From an uncultured Flavobacteriaceae bacterium (lineage in GTDB: Bacteria > Bacteroidota > Bacteroidia > Flavobacteriales > Flavobacteriaceae): a DNA stretch of 64,000 nt. Location: NCBI GenBank assembly GCA_943788095.1, contig CALSOZ010000004.1, positions 1 through 64,000 on the forward strand. Reading direction: 5' to 3'. The notes under the pieces were generated by a model that saw only the letters and a program-made list of their open reading frames with translations, was not told the origin of the DNA and searched no databases. Numbering within the stretch: position 1 is the stretch's first letter; each line of letters starts with the position of its first letter. This document shows positions 29,093 through 38,557 of the stretch, in pieces. The translations under genes and the position numbers were made by a program.

Positions 29093-29881
29093 ATGAGTGA
29101 CGTATTAAAAGTACCTACAATGGCCGAATTTATGGCTACTGGAAAGCAACCCGAAGTATTGTTTTGGGTGGGCTGTGCTGGAAGTTTTGATGACCGTGCC
29201 CGAAAAATCACCAAAGCTTTTGTAAGATTACTAAACAAAGCCAAGGTTGAGTTTGCGGTCTTAGGAACCGAAGAAAGTTGTACAGGCGATCCTGCAAAAC
29301 GATCCGGAAACGAATTTTTGTTTCAAATGCAAGCGGTGACCAATATTGAGGTCCTCAATGCCTACGAAGTTAAAAAAATTGTTACCGCCTGTCCCCACTG
29401 TTTTAATACGCTCAAAAACGAATATCCATCTTTGGGAGGTGATTATCAAGTAATGCATCACACCCAATTTTTAAAAAGCTTACTTGAGGAAGGTCGCCTT
29501 ACTATTGAAGGTGGCAAATTTAAAGGCAAGCGCATCACATTTCATGACCCTTGTTATTTAGGTAGGGCGAATGACGTGTATGAAGCGCCTCGCGATTTGA
29601 TTCAAAAGTTAGATGCCGAATTGGTGGAAATGAAAAATTGCCGCAAAAAAGGCCTTTGTTGTGGGGCTGGTGGTGCGCAAATGTTCAAAGATGCTGAAAA
29701 AGGCGACAAGGAAATCAATATTGAACGGACGGAACAAGCCATGGAAGTCACTCCAGAAATTATTGCCACCGGATGCCCGTTCTGTAATACCATGATGACG
29801 GACGGCGTTAAAAATAAAGCGGAAGGTCAAATTGAAGTCATGGATGTTGCCGAACTCATTGCCAATGCAAACGATTTATAA
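29093..29881 (+). CDS. CCG-domain (Fe-S)-binding oxidoreductase, HdrB/LutA-like
   Basis: A 262-residue cytoplasmic protein with two cysteine-rich CCG repeats: VGCAGSFDDRARK...TACPHCFNTLKNEYP and DPCYLGRANDVYEAP...GLCCGAGGAQMF...TGCPFCNTM. Such repeats bind a non-cubane 4Fe-4S cluster in heterodisulfide reductase subunit B. With the membrane Fe-S protein upstream it makes a two-subunit oxidoreductase. It follows the HAD gene by 10 bp and is likely part of the same transcript. Confidence 0.88.
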   Translation: MSDVLKVPTMAEFMATGKQPEVLFWVGCAGSFDDRARKITKAFVRLLNKAKVEFAVLGTEESCTGDPAKRSGNEFLFQMQAVTNIEVLNAYEVKKIVTACPHCFNTLKNEYPSLGGDYQVMHHTQFLKSLLEEGRLTIEGGKFKGKRITFHDPCYLGRANDVYEAPRDLIQKLDAELVEMKNCRKKGLCCGAGGAQMFKDAEKGDKEINIERTEQAMEVTPEIIATGCPFCNTMMTDGVKNKAEGQIEVMDVAELIANANDL

Positions 29882-29900
29882 CACTTAACTCCTTCATAAA

Positions 29901-30383
29901 ATGCTTGTTAATTTTGACACCCTTCCCGAATCTGCTCGAATATGGATTTACCAATCCAACCGTTCATTTTCAGAAGTTGAATTAGAAGAAATATCTAAAA
30001 AAATCAATGTATTTTTAGAGGGATGGACTGCCCATGGTGCGGATTTACAAGCAGGCTTCGAAATTAAATATAAACGCTTTATTGTGATCGCATTAGATCA
30101 ACAAATCAATGTAGCAACAGGCTGTTCTATTGATGCATCTGTGAAATTTATTCAGGATCTAGAAACCATTTACAAGGTCGATTTGATGGATAAAATGAAC
30201 GTTTCTTACAAGCAAGGCGAATACATTGCCTATAAAACCTTACTCGATTTTAAAAAGATGGCCAAAGACAAAGCCGTTTCCAAAAACACGATTGTATTTA
30301 ATAACTTGGTCAATTCGAAGGCTGAATACTTAGAATTTTGGGAAGTCCCGGCGTCTGAAAGCTGGCACAGTCGCTTTGTGTGA
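29901..30383 (+). CDS. Conserved Bacteroidota protein of unknown function
   Basis: A 160-residue soluble protein that I do not recognise as any characterised family. Homologues in flavobacteria are sometimes labelled ABC transporter ATPase, but there is no Walker A or signature motif here. Visible features: SARIWIYQSNRSFSEVE, FLEGWTAHGADLQAGFEIKYKRFIVIALD and a C-terminal FNNLVNSKAEYLEFWEVP tail. It lies 19 bp after the CCG gene, so it may be co-transcribed, and converges on ogt with 2 bp between stop codons. Confidence 0.75.
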   Translation: MLVNFDTLPESARIWIYQSNRSFSEVELEEISKKINVFLEGWTAHGADLQAGFEIKYKRFIVIALDQQINVATGCSIDASVKFIQDLETIYKVDLMDKMNVSYKQGEYIAYKTLLDFKKMAKDKAVSKNTIVFNNLVNSKAEYLEFWEVPASESWHSRFV

Positions 30384-30385
30384 TA

Positions 30386-30946
30386 TTAGCCCGTTTCAGA
30401 TTCCCAAAACGGTAACTCATTTGGGTTATGAGACTGTGATAATTCGAGTTGTAATAATTTCTTTTTAGAGTACAATCCTCCAGCATACCCAACTAATTGG
30501 TTGGAGGACCCGATAACCCTGTGACAGGGAACGATCAATGCAAGTGCATTGGCTCCATTAGCACTGGCTACCGCTCGCACGGCATTTTTATCCCCAATTT
30601 GATGCGCTAATTCCAAATACGAGATTGTTTTTCCATACGGTATAGTCTGTAACGCTTTCCATACTCTCAATTGAAATGGACTGCCAACCATTTTAATAGG
30701 CAGTGTAAAGGAGGTTTTTTCACCTTTCAGAAAAGCATCTATTTGGAGTCTTACGGATTTTAAAAAGGGCGTGTCTTTGTCAATAAACTCAGCGTTTAAT
30801 CCCGATAGGATACGTTTGTCAACCGCAGATCGCATTTTTCGATATCGGAAATCTAACAAACACAATTCATCTTTACAACTTCCAAGAATCAAGTCTCCAA
30901 TAGTGCTTTTATAATATTGAAAAAAAATTATGTTTGTGGATTTCAT
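30386..30946 (-). CDS. ogt: Methylated-DNA-[protein]-cysteine S-methyltransferase
   Basis: A 186-residue MGMT-type DNA repair protein. FQLRVWKALQTIPYGKTISY forms the helix-turn-helix region and ALIVPCHRVIGSS carries the alkyl-acceptor Cys of the PCHRV motif; YAGGLYSKKKLLQLE closes the active-site region. It removes methyl groups from O6-methylguanine in a suicide reaction. Length fits Ogt-like proteins without an AraC/Ada domain. The stop codon of the SIMPL gene lies 4 bp upstream of its start, on the opposite-facing order of the same strand. Confidence 0.93.
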   Translation of the reverse strand: MKSTNIIFFQYYKSTIGDLILGSCKDELCLLDFRYRKMRSAVDKRILSGLNAEFIDKDTPFLKSVRLQIDAFLKGEKTSFTLPIKMVGSPFQLRVWKALQTIPYGKTISYLELAHQIGDKNAVRAVASANGANALALIVPCHRVIGSSNQLVGYAGGLYSKKKLLQLELSQSHNPNELPFWESETG

Positions 30947-30950
30947 TAGA

Positions 30951-31646
30951 TTAATCTATGGCAAAGCGTACATTAACTTCACTTTCAATTTTAATGCCCG
31001 AAAATTCAATATCAATGGGTTCTTCCAAGTCATTACTAGCGGCATATTCTAAGCTCATCTTTGCATTTCGTTGTGAATAATTTCGATTATGATAATACTT
31101 ATCGGAGATATAGATGGCATTGCCTAGGGTTTGGCCCAAGGGATCCACAAGTGATTTTGCCTGTGCTTTTGCTTTTAAAATAGCTTTGGATCGTAGCGTT
31201 AGTTTTAAGGCTTCAGCTTTTGAATAATCTATTTTTGTTAATTGCACATTAGAAATGCCTTTGCCCTCTAAATGAATGAGCACTCTACTGGCGGTGAGCC
31301 CATCGTAGACGATTAGCTCATAGGCTTTGGATTTGAGAACACTTTTTTTTCTTAAAAAATATTTTTTATAGTTACTAGCTAAATCTTCAATTTTTAATTG
31401 TTTTTTTAAATTGATGCCCAAGCCTTCCAAAACATCTGCCATTTCGCGTTCTTGTGTTTCAACGGACGTTTTATCTCGGTCTTCTTTTTCTTGAATCAAA
31501 ATTGATAAATAGATGCGATCAGGTTTTACTAATGAATCTACTTTTGCAGTGGTTTCTAGATAAGGTTGATCAATGAAGTTTTTGGATTGCGCATATCCAA
31601 ATAAACAGCCTGTGATACAAATGGCAGAAATCATATAATTTTTCAT
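30951..31646 (-). CDS. SIMPL domain (DUF541) secreted protein
   Basis: A 231-residue protein with a signal peptide (MKNYMISAICITGCLFGYAQ). The mature part has the SIMPL pattern: YLETTAKVDSLVKPDRIYLSI at the start, alternating beta strands and helices, and FSGIKIESEVNVRFAID at the end. Members are periplasmic or outer-membrane associated; no enzymatic role is known in this group. Transcribed just ahead of ogt (4 bp spacing). Confidence 0.83.
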   Translation of the reverse strand: MKNYMISAICITGCLFGYAQSKNFIDQPYLETTAKVDSLVKPDRIYLSILIQEKEDRDKTSVETQEREMADVLEGLGINLKKQLKIEDLASNYKKYFLRKKSVLKSKAYELIVYDGLTASRVLIHLEGKGISNVQLTKIDYSKAEALKLTLRSKAILKAKAQAKSLVDPLGQTLGNAIYISDKYYHNRNYSQRNAKMSLEYAASNDLEEPIDIEFSGIKIESEVNVRFAID

Positions 31647-31965
31647 AAATTGATTTTTTTTAATTTTTTAATGAATATACAATTAATGTACCAAAGTATA
31701 TAATAAAAGCACCGTAGCGATTTTTAAGATATTTTTTCATGAATTAGGTATGTTTTAATTGCTTAGAAATAGAAATAAAATCTAAAAAGGGATTCCCTAA
31801 AAATAAACGTTACTAAGCTTTTGAAGACGCATACCATTTCAATTTTAAGCAGATGCAAGTTGCGTGCGTAATTTTTTTTACATTCCAGACGACGGTTCAA
31901 GATCAAAAACTGGATACTTCATTTTAATATGGAGAGAGAGAGCTTCGGGAAAGTTTGGTGAATCA
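31647..31965. other. Intergenic region, no feature recognised
   Basis: AT-rich, 319 bp between the SIMPL gene and the small anti-sigma-like gene. I see no open frame of note, RNA fold or repeat apart from a short GA run near 31930. Confidence 0.5.
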
Positions 31966-32223
31966 TTATTCTTGATGCTTAGAGAGTGCTTCCTCAAATT
32001 GTTGTTGTAATTTTTCACGCTCATTTAGCATCAAGAAGTTTACATTACTTTTATCAATTATTTTTGTCAATTGATTGTTGTTCTTTGAATATTTCCTAGT
32101 AAGCATACACCAAGAATGTCGGATGCTCAATTTAATACGTTCCCAGAACGTAGCCTCACCATACTGATTTTTATCGCATATATGCTTTGCTTCCTCAAAA
32201 CTTATAAATATATTTTTTTTCAT
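31966..32223 (-). CDS. Small zinc-finger-like (anti-sigma type) protein lacking one cysteine
   Basis: An 85-residue protein encoded 84 bp downstream of an ECF sigma factor on the same strand. FEEAKHICDKNQYGEATFWERIKLSIRHSWCMLTRKYSKNN resembles small flavobacterial partners of sigma factors with a C...HxxxCxxC site. Here the last position of that site is Thr (HSWCMLT), so the zinc site looks incomplete. It lacks a membrane helix. A role in controlling the sigma factor is inference from position. Confidence 0.6.
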   Translation of the reverse strand: MKKNIFISFEEAKHICDKNQYGEATFWERIKLSIRHSWCMLTRKYSKNNNQLTKIIDKSNVNFLMLNEREKLQQQFEEALSKHQE

Positions 32224-32307
32224 CGATTAATGATTTTCAACGATCTTAAAAACAATAAGTTGATTTATAATTATTATGTGATAAGTTTTAAATTCGTCAC
32301 TTATATT

Positions 32308-32868
32308 TTATGTTTTAAACCAATGTTTCTTTAAACATCTCGAAAGAGATACTCTTGCTCTATGTATCTGTACCCATACATTAGACGAAGTAATGTTCAA
32401 TTCATTACAAATTGTTTCAGTATCGTATCCAATAATAGTTTTCATTTTAAAAATACGAGCTTGTTTTTGGGGTAATTTATTGATACAATTATAGATAGCA
32501 TCTTTTAATTCGGAGTTTTCTATTTTATCTTCTGCTGTTTGACTGGAGGAATCTGCGACACGCTCTTCGATCCAGCTTTTATCAGATTCATTATCATCAA
32601 AATAACTCATTCTAACTTCTGCTTTCCCTTTATTAGAGTTTATTTTCCGGTAATGGTCAATAATTTTTCGTTTTAAAATAGAAATTAACCAAGTGCGTTC
32701 ACAAGCTTGCCCCTTAAATTCCATTTTAGATTTTAATCCTGATAAAAATGTATCAGATATCAAATCTTGTGCGATTTCTCGGTCATTTACACGCGTAATT
32801 GTATAGTTGAACAAGTAATCAGAATATAGTTTTATCCAATTATTTGGATTTAATTTATGATTTAACAT
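32308..32868 (-). CDS. ECF-type RNA polymerase sigma factor
   Basis: A 186-residue sigma-70 family protein with only regions 2 and 4. Region 2: LYNYTI-like YSDYLFNYTITRVNDREIAQDLISDTFLSGL and RTWLISILKRKIIDHYRK; region 4: LPQKQARIFKMKTIIGYDTETICNELNITSSNVWVQIHRARVSL helix-turn-helix. It differs from SusC/D-linked ECF factors in having no FecR-type neighbour; instead a small zinc-finger-like protein follows. Regulon unknown. Confidence 0.9.
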   Translation of the reverse strand: MLNHKLNPNNWIKLYSDYLFNYTITRVNDREIAQDLISDTFLSGLKSKMEFKGQACERTWLISILKRKIIDHYRKINSNKGKAEVRMSYFDDNESDKSWIEERVADSSSQTAEDKIENSELKDAIYNCINKLPQKQARIFKMKTIIGYDTETICNELNITSSNVWVQIHRARVSLSRCLKKHWFKT

Positions 32869-33245
32869 CTTTAAATTTATAATAACGTCGTTAAAACAAA
32901 AATTGTTCCTTCAAAAAATGGTGTTTTCATTTACATAGAGTTTTAAATTCTAATAGTGATACATTACCCCCAATTATGGGAGTTTTGTTTTTTAGCACTT
33001 TAATGAATTACTTTTAGATGAATTGGTTATGAAGAATTAGATTTGGGATCTAAATCCTCTATAAAAGTAGTCAAAAAAATAATTGATACCAAATCAAAAT
33101 GTAATAGATTCAAACCGATATGGTTAGGCACATAATTCATGTTCAAAAAATCTCAAAAATTAAATTGCTCTTAAAAACATTTTGTGTTTCTTTTAAAAAC
33201 AGTAATTTGGTATAGGATTTGAAGTCCGTATTTTTAAAACTATTT
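32869..33245. other. Intergenic region with a degenerate dispersed repeat
   Basis: 377 bp between the sigma factor and the GH3 gene. AATTGGTTATGAAGAATTAG and following bases (33021-33051) match 60042-60072 in 28 of 31 positions, and ATACATTACCCCCAATTATG near 32962 weakly resembles part of the array leader. No gene is recognised. Confidence 0.45.
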
Positions 33246-36161
33246 ATGCGTCAATTTTTTACACTCATTTTTTTCATTTTTTCACTAACACTTTTAGGGC
33301 AAGATTCAGCTTCCTCATTGGATACTTCAGAGATGGAGCTTCAAAAAACATGGGTCGATAGCACCTTTAATTCACTTAGTCTAAAAGAAAAAATTGGGCA
33401 GTTGTACATGGTTCAAGTATTTTCAAATCAAGATCAAGCCACCAAGAAAACAATTCTCAACCAAATCACGACCCACCATATTGGAGGCGTTATTTATTCT
33501 AACGGGGGCCCTGTTCGTCAAGCTCAATTGAATAATGAGCTACAAGCCGCATCTAAAATTCCATTGCTAGTAGGAATGGATGCAGAGTGGGGACTGAGCA
33601 TGCGCTTGGACTCTACTTATGCATTTCCGTGGAACATGACTTTGGGTGCGATTAAAAATTTAGACCTTATTCGTCAAACAGGAAAACATATTGGAGAACA
33701 TTGTAAACGAATTGGGGTACATTTTAATTTTGCACCGGTGGTGGATATCAACACGAATCCAGAAAATCCTATTATAGGAAATCGTTCTTTTGGAGAAGAT
33801 AAGGAAGAAGTCACCAAACGCGCCATAGCATTTATGGAAGGCATGCAAAGTGCTGGTGTGTTGGCCACTGCCAAACATTTTCCAGGTCATGGAGATACGG
33901 CCTCTGATTCGCATAAAACCTTGCCCACCATTAACTTTTCAGCAAAACGCATCGATTCTTTGGAATTGTATCCTTACAAAAAATTGTTTTCAAAAGGGTT
34001 GTCTTCTGTGATGGTTGCGCATTTAAGTGTACCTAATCTCGATTCACGGCCTGACTATCCCTCCTCCTTGTCGTATCCGATTGTTACTGAATTATTAAAA
34101 GAAAAACTAGGGTTTAAGGGCCTGATTTTTACTGATGCGTTGAGCATGAAAGGAGTTTCTAATTTTAGTGATCCGGGTGAAATTGATCTGCAAGCATTTT
34201 TGGCCGGAAATGATGTGATGTTGATGTCCAATGAGGCCTCTCAAGGGATCGAAGCACTATACGCTGCTGTAGAATCGGGTGTTATTTCTGAGAAACGATT
34301 GGAACATTCTGTCAAAAAAATATTAAGTGCCAAATACAAGGTTGGCTTACATCAATTTGAACCCATTAAAACTACTAATTTAGTGGCGGATTTGAACCGT
34401 CAAAAAGATGACGTTTTATACCAACAGTTGATGGAAAATGCGATTACTCTGGTTCAAAATCACAACGACCTGCTTCCCCTCAAAAATTTAGAATTACGCA
34501 AGATCGCTTATGTAAGTATGGGGAACGCAGATACAACTCCATTTTTAACAACGTTGAATAAATACACAAAAGTTGACCCAGTAAGAGCCGATAATTTGGA
34601 CGAACTTATCTCCGAATTAAAACAGTACAACACCGTTATTGTAGGTCTGCATACTTCCAATGCTAATCCTTGGAAGTCCTATCAATTCACGGATAAAGAA
34701 CTCGTATGGCTTTATGAAATTGCACGAACCAATACGGTTATTTTAAATGTTTTTTCAAAGCCGTATGCCTTAAATGATTTAAAGTCGATTGCTAATTTTG
34801 AGAGTATATTGATGGCCTATCAAAATAGTCCAATGGCACAGCAAACCGCCGCACAAATTATTTTTGGTGCCCTCCCTGCAAAAGGGAAGTTACCTGTAAG
34901 TTGTGGTTCAAATTTTAATATGGGTGATGGTTTAGCTATAAATTCGCTACATCGTCTAACTTATGGATTGCCCGAATCTGTTGGAATTGATTCAAAACGA
35001 TTACATAAAATTGATTCCGTTGCCTCATATGCCATTTCTGAGCATATGACTCCAGGAATTCAGCTTTTAGTAGCCAGAAAAGGAAAAGTGATTTACGAAA
35101 ACTATTTTGGATATCACACCTACAAAAAAATAAATAAGGTGAAGTTTAACGACTTGTATGATGTGGCATCGCTCACCAAAATATTAGCAACACTTCCTTT
35201 ACTTATGGAATTGGTTGATTCTGGGGTTATTAAGTTGAAATCTACTTTAGGTGAATTGTTGCCGAGCTATAAAAATTCCAATAAAAAAGGGATCACCATT
35301 CAAGAAATGTTGTCTCATTTTGCGCAATTAAAACCTTGGATTCCATTTTATATATCCACCTTAGACACGGTTACTCAAAAGCCAAACCCTAAGTTTTATC
35401 GAAATAAACCGTCCAAAAAATTTTCAATAAAAGTGAATGAACGCTTGTACATGCGAACCGATTTTAAAGATAGTATTCAAGACCGAATTATCGATTCAGA
35501 ATTACTCGAAGAAAAAAAATACAGATACAGTGATTTACCGTATTATATTCTAAAATCGATTTTAGAAACACACTACGATCTACCCCTAGATGCGTTGGTA
35601 CAACAGCATTTTTATAAATCGTTGGGAGCCAATTATACAACCTACAAACCCTTAGAGAAATTTAATAAAAATCAACTAGTTCCCACTGAAAATGATGATT
35701 ATTACAGATATAATATTGTGCATGGCTATGTACATGATATGGGAGCTGCCATGCAAGGCGGTGTTGGTGGTCATGCCGGATTGTTTAGCAATGCGAATGA
35801 TGTGGCAAAGCTCATGCAAATGTACCTTCAGAATGGAACGTATGGCGACAGACGATATTTTTCATCAAACACATTTGAAGCGTTTAACACCTGTCATTAT
35901 TGTGATCAAGACAACCGTCGAGGGGTTGGTTTTGACAAGCCGCAACTAGAAGAAGAAGGTCCTACGTGTGGATGTGTGTCGATGACCAGTTTTGGACATT
36001 CTGGATTTACAGGGGCTTATGCTTGGGCAGACCCAGAAGAAGAAATAGTTTACGTATTTTTGGCAAATAGAACGTTTCCTGATTCCAAATCGAATCGACT
36101 TTTGAAAGAAAATATTAGAACGGACATACAACGTCTGATCTACGAATCAATTATAGAATAA
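33246..36161 (+). CDS. GH3 beta-N-acetylhexosaminidase-like domain fused to a serine beta-lactamase-type domain
   Basis: A 971-residue secreted protein from the ATG at 33246, which begins a good signal peptide (MRQFFTLIFFIFSLTLLGQD); a TTG at 33219 would only lengthen the leader. Residues ~30-360 are a GH3 NagZ-type barrel with KHFPGHGDTASDSH and the nucleophile region FTDALSMKG. A GH3 C-terminal domain follows. Residues ~580-970 are a class C beta-lactamase/esterase-like domain with SLTK (in YDVASLTKILAT) and a YSD-type motif. The fusion is known in Bacteroidota and suggests muropeptide or cell-wall turnover. The bshA gene starts 1 bp after the stop. Confidence 0.88.
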   Translation: MRQFFTLIFFIFSLTLLGQDSASSLDTSEMELQKTWVDSTFNSLSLKEKIGQLYMVQVFSNQDQATKKTILNQITTHHIGGVIYSNGGPVRQAQLNNELQAASKIPLLVGMDAEWGLSMRLDSTYAFPWNMTLGAIKNLDLIRQTGKHIGEHCKRIGVHFNFAPVVDINTNPENPIIGNRSFGEDKEEVTKRAIAFMEGMQSAGVLATAKHFPGHGDTASDSHKTLPTINFSAKRIDSLELYPYKKLFSKGLSSVMVAHLSVPNLDSRPDYPSSLSYPIVTELLKEKLGFKGLIFTDALSMKGVSNFSDPGEIDLQAFLAGNDVMLMSNEASQGIEALYAAVESGVISEKRLEHSVKKILSAKYKVGLHQFEPIKTTNLVADLNRQKDDVLYQQLMENAITLVQNHNDLLPLKNLELRKIAYVSMGNADTTPFLTTLNKYTKVDPVRADNLDELISELKQYNTVIVGLHTSNANPWKSYQFTDKELVWLYEIARTNTVILNVFSKPYALNDLKSIANFESILMAYQNSPMAQQTAAQIIFGALPAKGKLPVSCGSNFNMGDGLAINSLHRLTYGLPESVGIDSKRLHKIDSVASYAISEHMTPGIQLLVARKGKVIYENYFGYHTYKKINKVKFNDLYDVASLTKILATLPLLMELVDSGVIKLKSTLGELLPSYKNSNKKGITIQEMLSHFAQLKPWIPFYISTLDTVTQKPNPKFYRNKPSKKFSIKVNERLYMRTDFKDSIQDRIIDSELLEEKKYRYSDLPYYILKSILETHYDLPLDALVQQHFYKSLGANYTTYKPLEKFNKNQLVPTENDDYYRYNIVHGYVHDMGAAMQGGVGGHAGLFSNANDVAKLMQMYLQNGTYGDRRYFSSNTFEAFNTCHYCDQDNRRGVGFDKPQLEEEGPTCGCVSMTSFGHSGFTGAYAWADPEEEIVYVFLANRTFPDSKSNRLLKENIRTDIQRLIYESIIE

Positions 36162-36162
36162 T

Positions 36163-37299
36163 ATGAATATAGGTATAGTGTGTTATCCAACCTTTGGCGG
36201 TAGTGGTGTGTTGGCAACTGAATTGGGCTTAGAATTGTCCCGTAAAGGACATCAAGTGCATTTTATTACGTATCGTCAACCTGTAAGATTGGAGTTATTG
36301 AGTTCAAATGTTCATTTTCACGAAGTCAACGTGCCCGATTATCCGTTGTTTCATTACCAGCCGTATGAGTTAGCTTTATCCAGTAAATTAGTGGATATGG
36401 TCAAAGTTCATAAGATCGATGTATTGCATGTTCATTACGCAATTCCACATGCATATGCGGCTTATATGGCCAAAAAAATGCTGCACGAGGAAGGTATTAC
36501 TATTCCGATTGTGACCACGTTACACGGCACTGATATTACCTTAGTAGGCAGCCATCCATTTTATAAAACGGCCGTCACCTTTAGCATAAATAAATCCGAT
36601 GCTGTGACCTCAGTTTCACAAAATTTAAAAGAAGATACTCAGCGTTTATTCAATACAAATAAAGAAATCAAAGTGATTCCAAACTTTATTGATATCGATA
36701 AATATGAGACCACTTTTACCGATTGTGATCGTGATCTGCTGGCGCTCCCTGAAGAACGTGTCATCACTCATGTGAGTAATTTCAGACCTGTCAAACGCAT
36801 TGCAGATGTGATTGAAATATTTTTTAAAATTCAAAAAGAAATACCTGCTAAATTAATGATGGTGGGCGAGGGGCCAGAACGAAAACAAGCGGAACAATTA
36901 TGTAAGACCTATGACATCGAAGATAAAGTGGTGTTTTTAGGCAACAGTAATGAAGTTGATAAAATACTCTGTTTTAGTGATTTGTTCTTATTGCCGTCTC
37001 AAACGGAGAGCTTTGGATTGGCAGCTTTAGAGGCGATGGCATCTGGAGTGCCGGTCATTTCAAGCAATTCTGGTGGGATTCCTGAAGTTAATATTGAAGG
37101 GGTATCCGGTTTTTTAAGTCCAGTAGGAGCCGTAGATGAAATGGCTCAAAACGCTATTAAAATTCTTAAAGATGAGGCCGTTTTAGAAACCTTTAAAAAA
37201 GAGGCGAAAGCTACCGCTTCTAAATTTGACATTCATGAAATAGTGCCTTTTTATGAAGCTATTTATGAAGAAGCACTTCAAAATTGCATTTCTATTTAA
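36163..37299 (+). CDS. bshA: N-acetyl-alpha-D-glucosaminyl L-malate synthase BshA
   Basis: A 378-residue GT-B glycosyltransferase that joins GlcNAc to L-malate in the first step of bacillithiol synthesis. [37 protein letters not shown] and [20 protein letters not shown] (with [15 protein letters not shown] after it) are the BshA/GT4 motifs, and length matches. It begins 1 bp after the GH3 fusion gene. The other bacillithiol genes are not in this window. Confidence 0.93.
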   Translation: MNIGIVCYPTFGGSGVLATELGLELSRKGHQVHFITYRQPVRLELLSSNVHFHEVNVPDYPLFHYQPYELALSSKLVDMVKVHKIDVLHVHYAIPHAYAAYMAKKMLHEEGITIPIVTTLHGTDITLVGSHPFYKTAVTFSINKSDAVTSVSQNLKEDTQRLFNTNKEIKVIPNFIDIDKYETTFTDCDRDLLALPEERVITHVSNFRPVKRIADVIEIFFKIQKEIPAKLMMVGEGPERKQAEQLCKTYDIEDKVVFLGNSNEVDKILCFSDLFLLPSQTESFGLAALEAMASGVPVISSNSGGIPEVNIEGVSGFLSPVGAVDEMAQNAIKILKDEAVLETFKKEAKATASKFDIHEIVPFYEAIYEEALQNCISI

Positions 37300-37391
37300 T
37301 TCGAAAAAAAATCATCACTTAGTCGTGATCTAATTTTTGTTTTTGTAATAATACAATTACTTTTACATTCTAATCAATTAAGGACTAGTTT

Positions 37392-38456
37392 ATGGCAGGG
37401 AATGCATTCGGATCAATTTTTAAACTGACCACATTTGGGGAATCTCATGGCACCGCAATCGGTGGGGTGATTGATGGCTGTCCAGCAGGAATTTCGATCA
37501 ATTTTGAAGCGATTCAACTCGAAATGGACCGTCGTAAACCAGGACAATCCGCTATTGTGACCCAACGAAAAGAACCTGATACCGTTCAGTTTTTATCTGG
37601 AATATTTGAAGGCATCACTACAGGAACCCCTATCGGGTTTGTAATTCAAAATGCCAATCAAAAATCAAATGATTATAGCCATATAAAAGACGTTTTTCGT
37701 CCAAGTCATGCCGATTATACCTATACCGAAAAATACGGCCAACGCGATTATAGAGGTGGCGGACGAAGTTCGGCACGAGAAACCGCTTGTCGCGTTGTGG
37801 CTGGAGCCATCGCAAAACAATTTCTGAAAACAATTGAAATAAATGCCTATACCTCTTCAGTAGGAGAAATAGCACTTCACAAATCGTATAAAGATTTAGA
37901 TTTAGCAAACGCTGAAACCAACGATGTGCGTTGTCCAGATTCAGAAGTGGCAGCACAAATGATTTCAAAAATAAAAGCCATTCGTAAAGAAGGGGATACC
38001 ATTGGAGGCGTGATCTCCTGTGTCATTAAAAATGTCCCTGTAGGATTAGGAGAACCTGTATTTGATCGTTTGCATGCACAATTAGGGAAAGCGATGCTTT
38101 CCATTAATGCAGTGAAAGGTTTTCAATATGGCAGTGGATTTGAAGGCACTCAACTCAAAGGAAGTCAACATAATGATGCCTTTAATGCTGATGGTTCTAC
38201 CAAAACAAATTTATCAGGTGGGATTCAAGGCGGCATCAGTAACGGAATGGACATCTATTTTGATGTGGCTTTTAAACCCGTTGCGACCATTATGCAAGCA
38301 CAAGACACCATTGATAAAGATGGAAATGTAGTTGAAATGCATGGTAAAGGCCGACATGATCCTTGTGTTGTACCGCGTGCAGTACCCATTGTCGAAGCCA
38401 TGGCTGCTTTAGTGATTGCCGACTTCACACTCTTAAACCGACTTAGTAAAGCTTAA
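37392..38456 (+). CDS. aroC: Chorismate synthase AroC
   Basis: A 354-residue enzyme that converts EPSP to chorismate, the last shared step of aromatic amino-acid synthesis, using reduced [38 protein letters not shown] and [19 protein letters not shown] are signature blocks; [20 protein letters not shown] is near the end. Standalone gene, 92 bp after bshA. Confidence 0.97.
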   Translation: MAGNAFGSIFKLTTFGESHGTAIGGVIDGCPAGISINFEAIQLEMDRRKPGQSAIVTQRKEPDTVQFLSGIFEGITTGTPIGFVIQNANQKSNDYSHIKDVFRPSHADYTYTEKYGQRDYRGGGRSSARETACRVVAGAIAKQFLKTIEINAYTSSVGEIALHKSYKDLDLANAETNDVRCPDSEVAAQMISKIKAIRKEGDTIGGVISCVIKNVPVGLGEPVFDRLHAQLGKAMLSINAVKGFQYGSGFEGTQLKGSQHNDAFNADGSTKTNLSGGIQGGISNGMDIYFDVAFKPVATIMQAQDTIDKDGNVVEMHGKGRHDPCVVPRAVPIVEAMAALVIADFTLLNRLSKA

Positions 38457-38557
38457 AACAGAAGTCCTATCAAAATTTCATATTTAATTTTCTATATTTA
38501 TGGAAATTATCGGATGGGTCCTACCTAGGATTGTTCACTAATATTAAATTTAGAACT

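Noticed and set aside
29901-30383. ABC transporter ATPase
   Set aside because: No Walker A, Walker B or ABC signature motif can be seen.
37300-37391. Terminator after bshA
   Set aside because: The possible hairpin (ATCATCAC/GTCGTGAT) has mismatches and a weak T tract.
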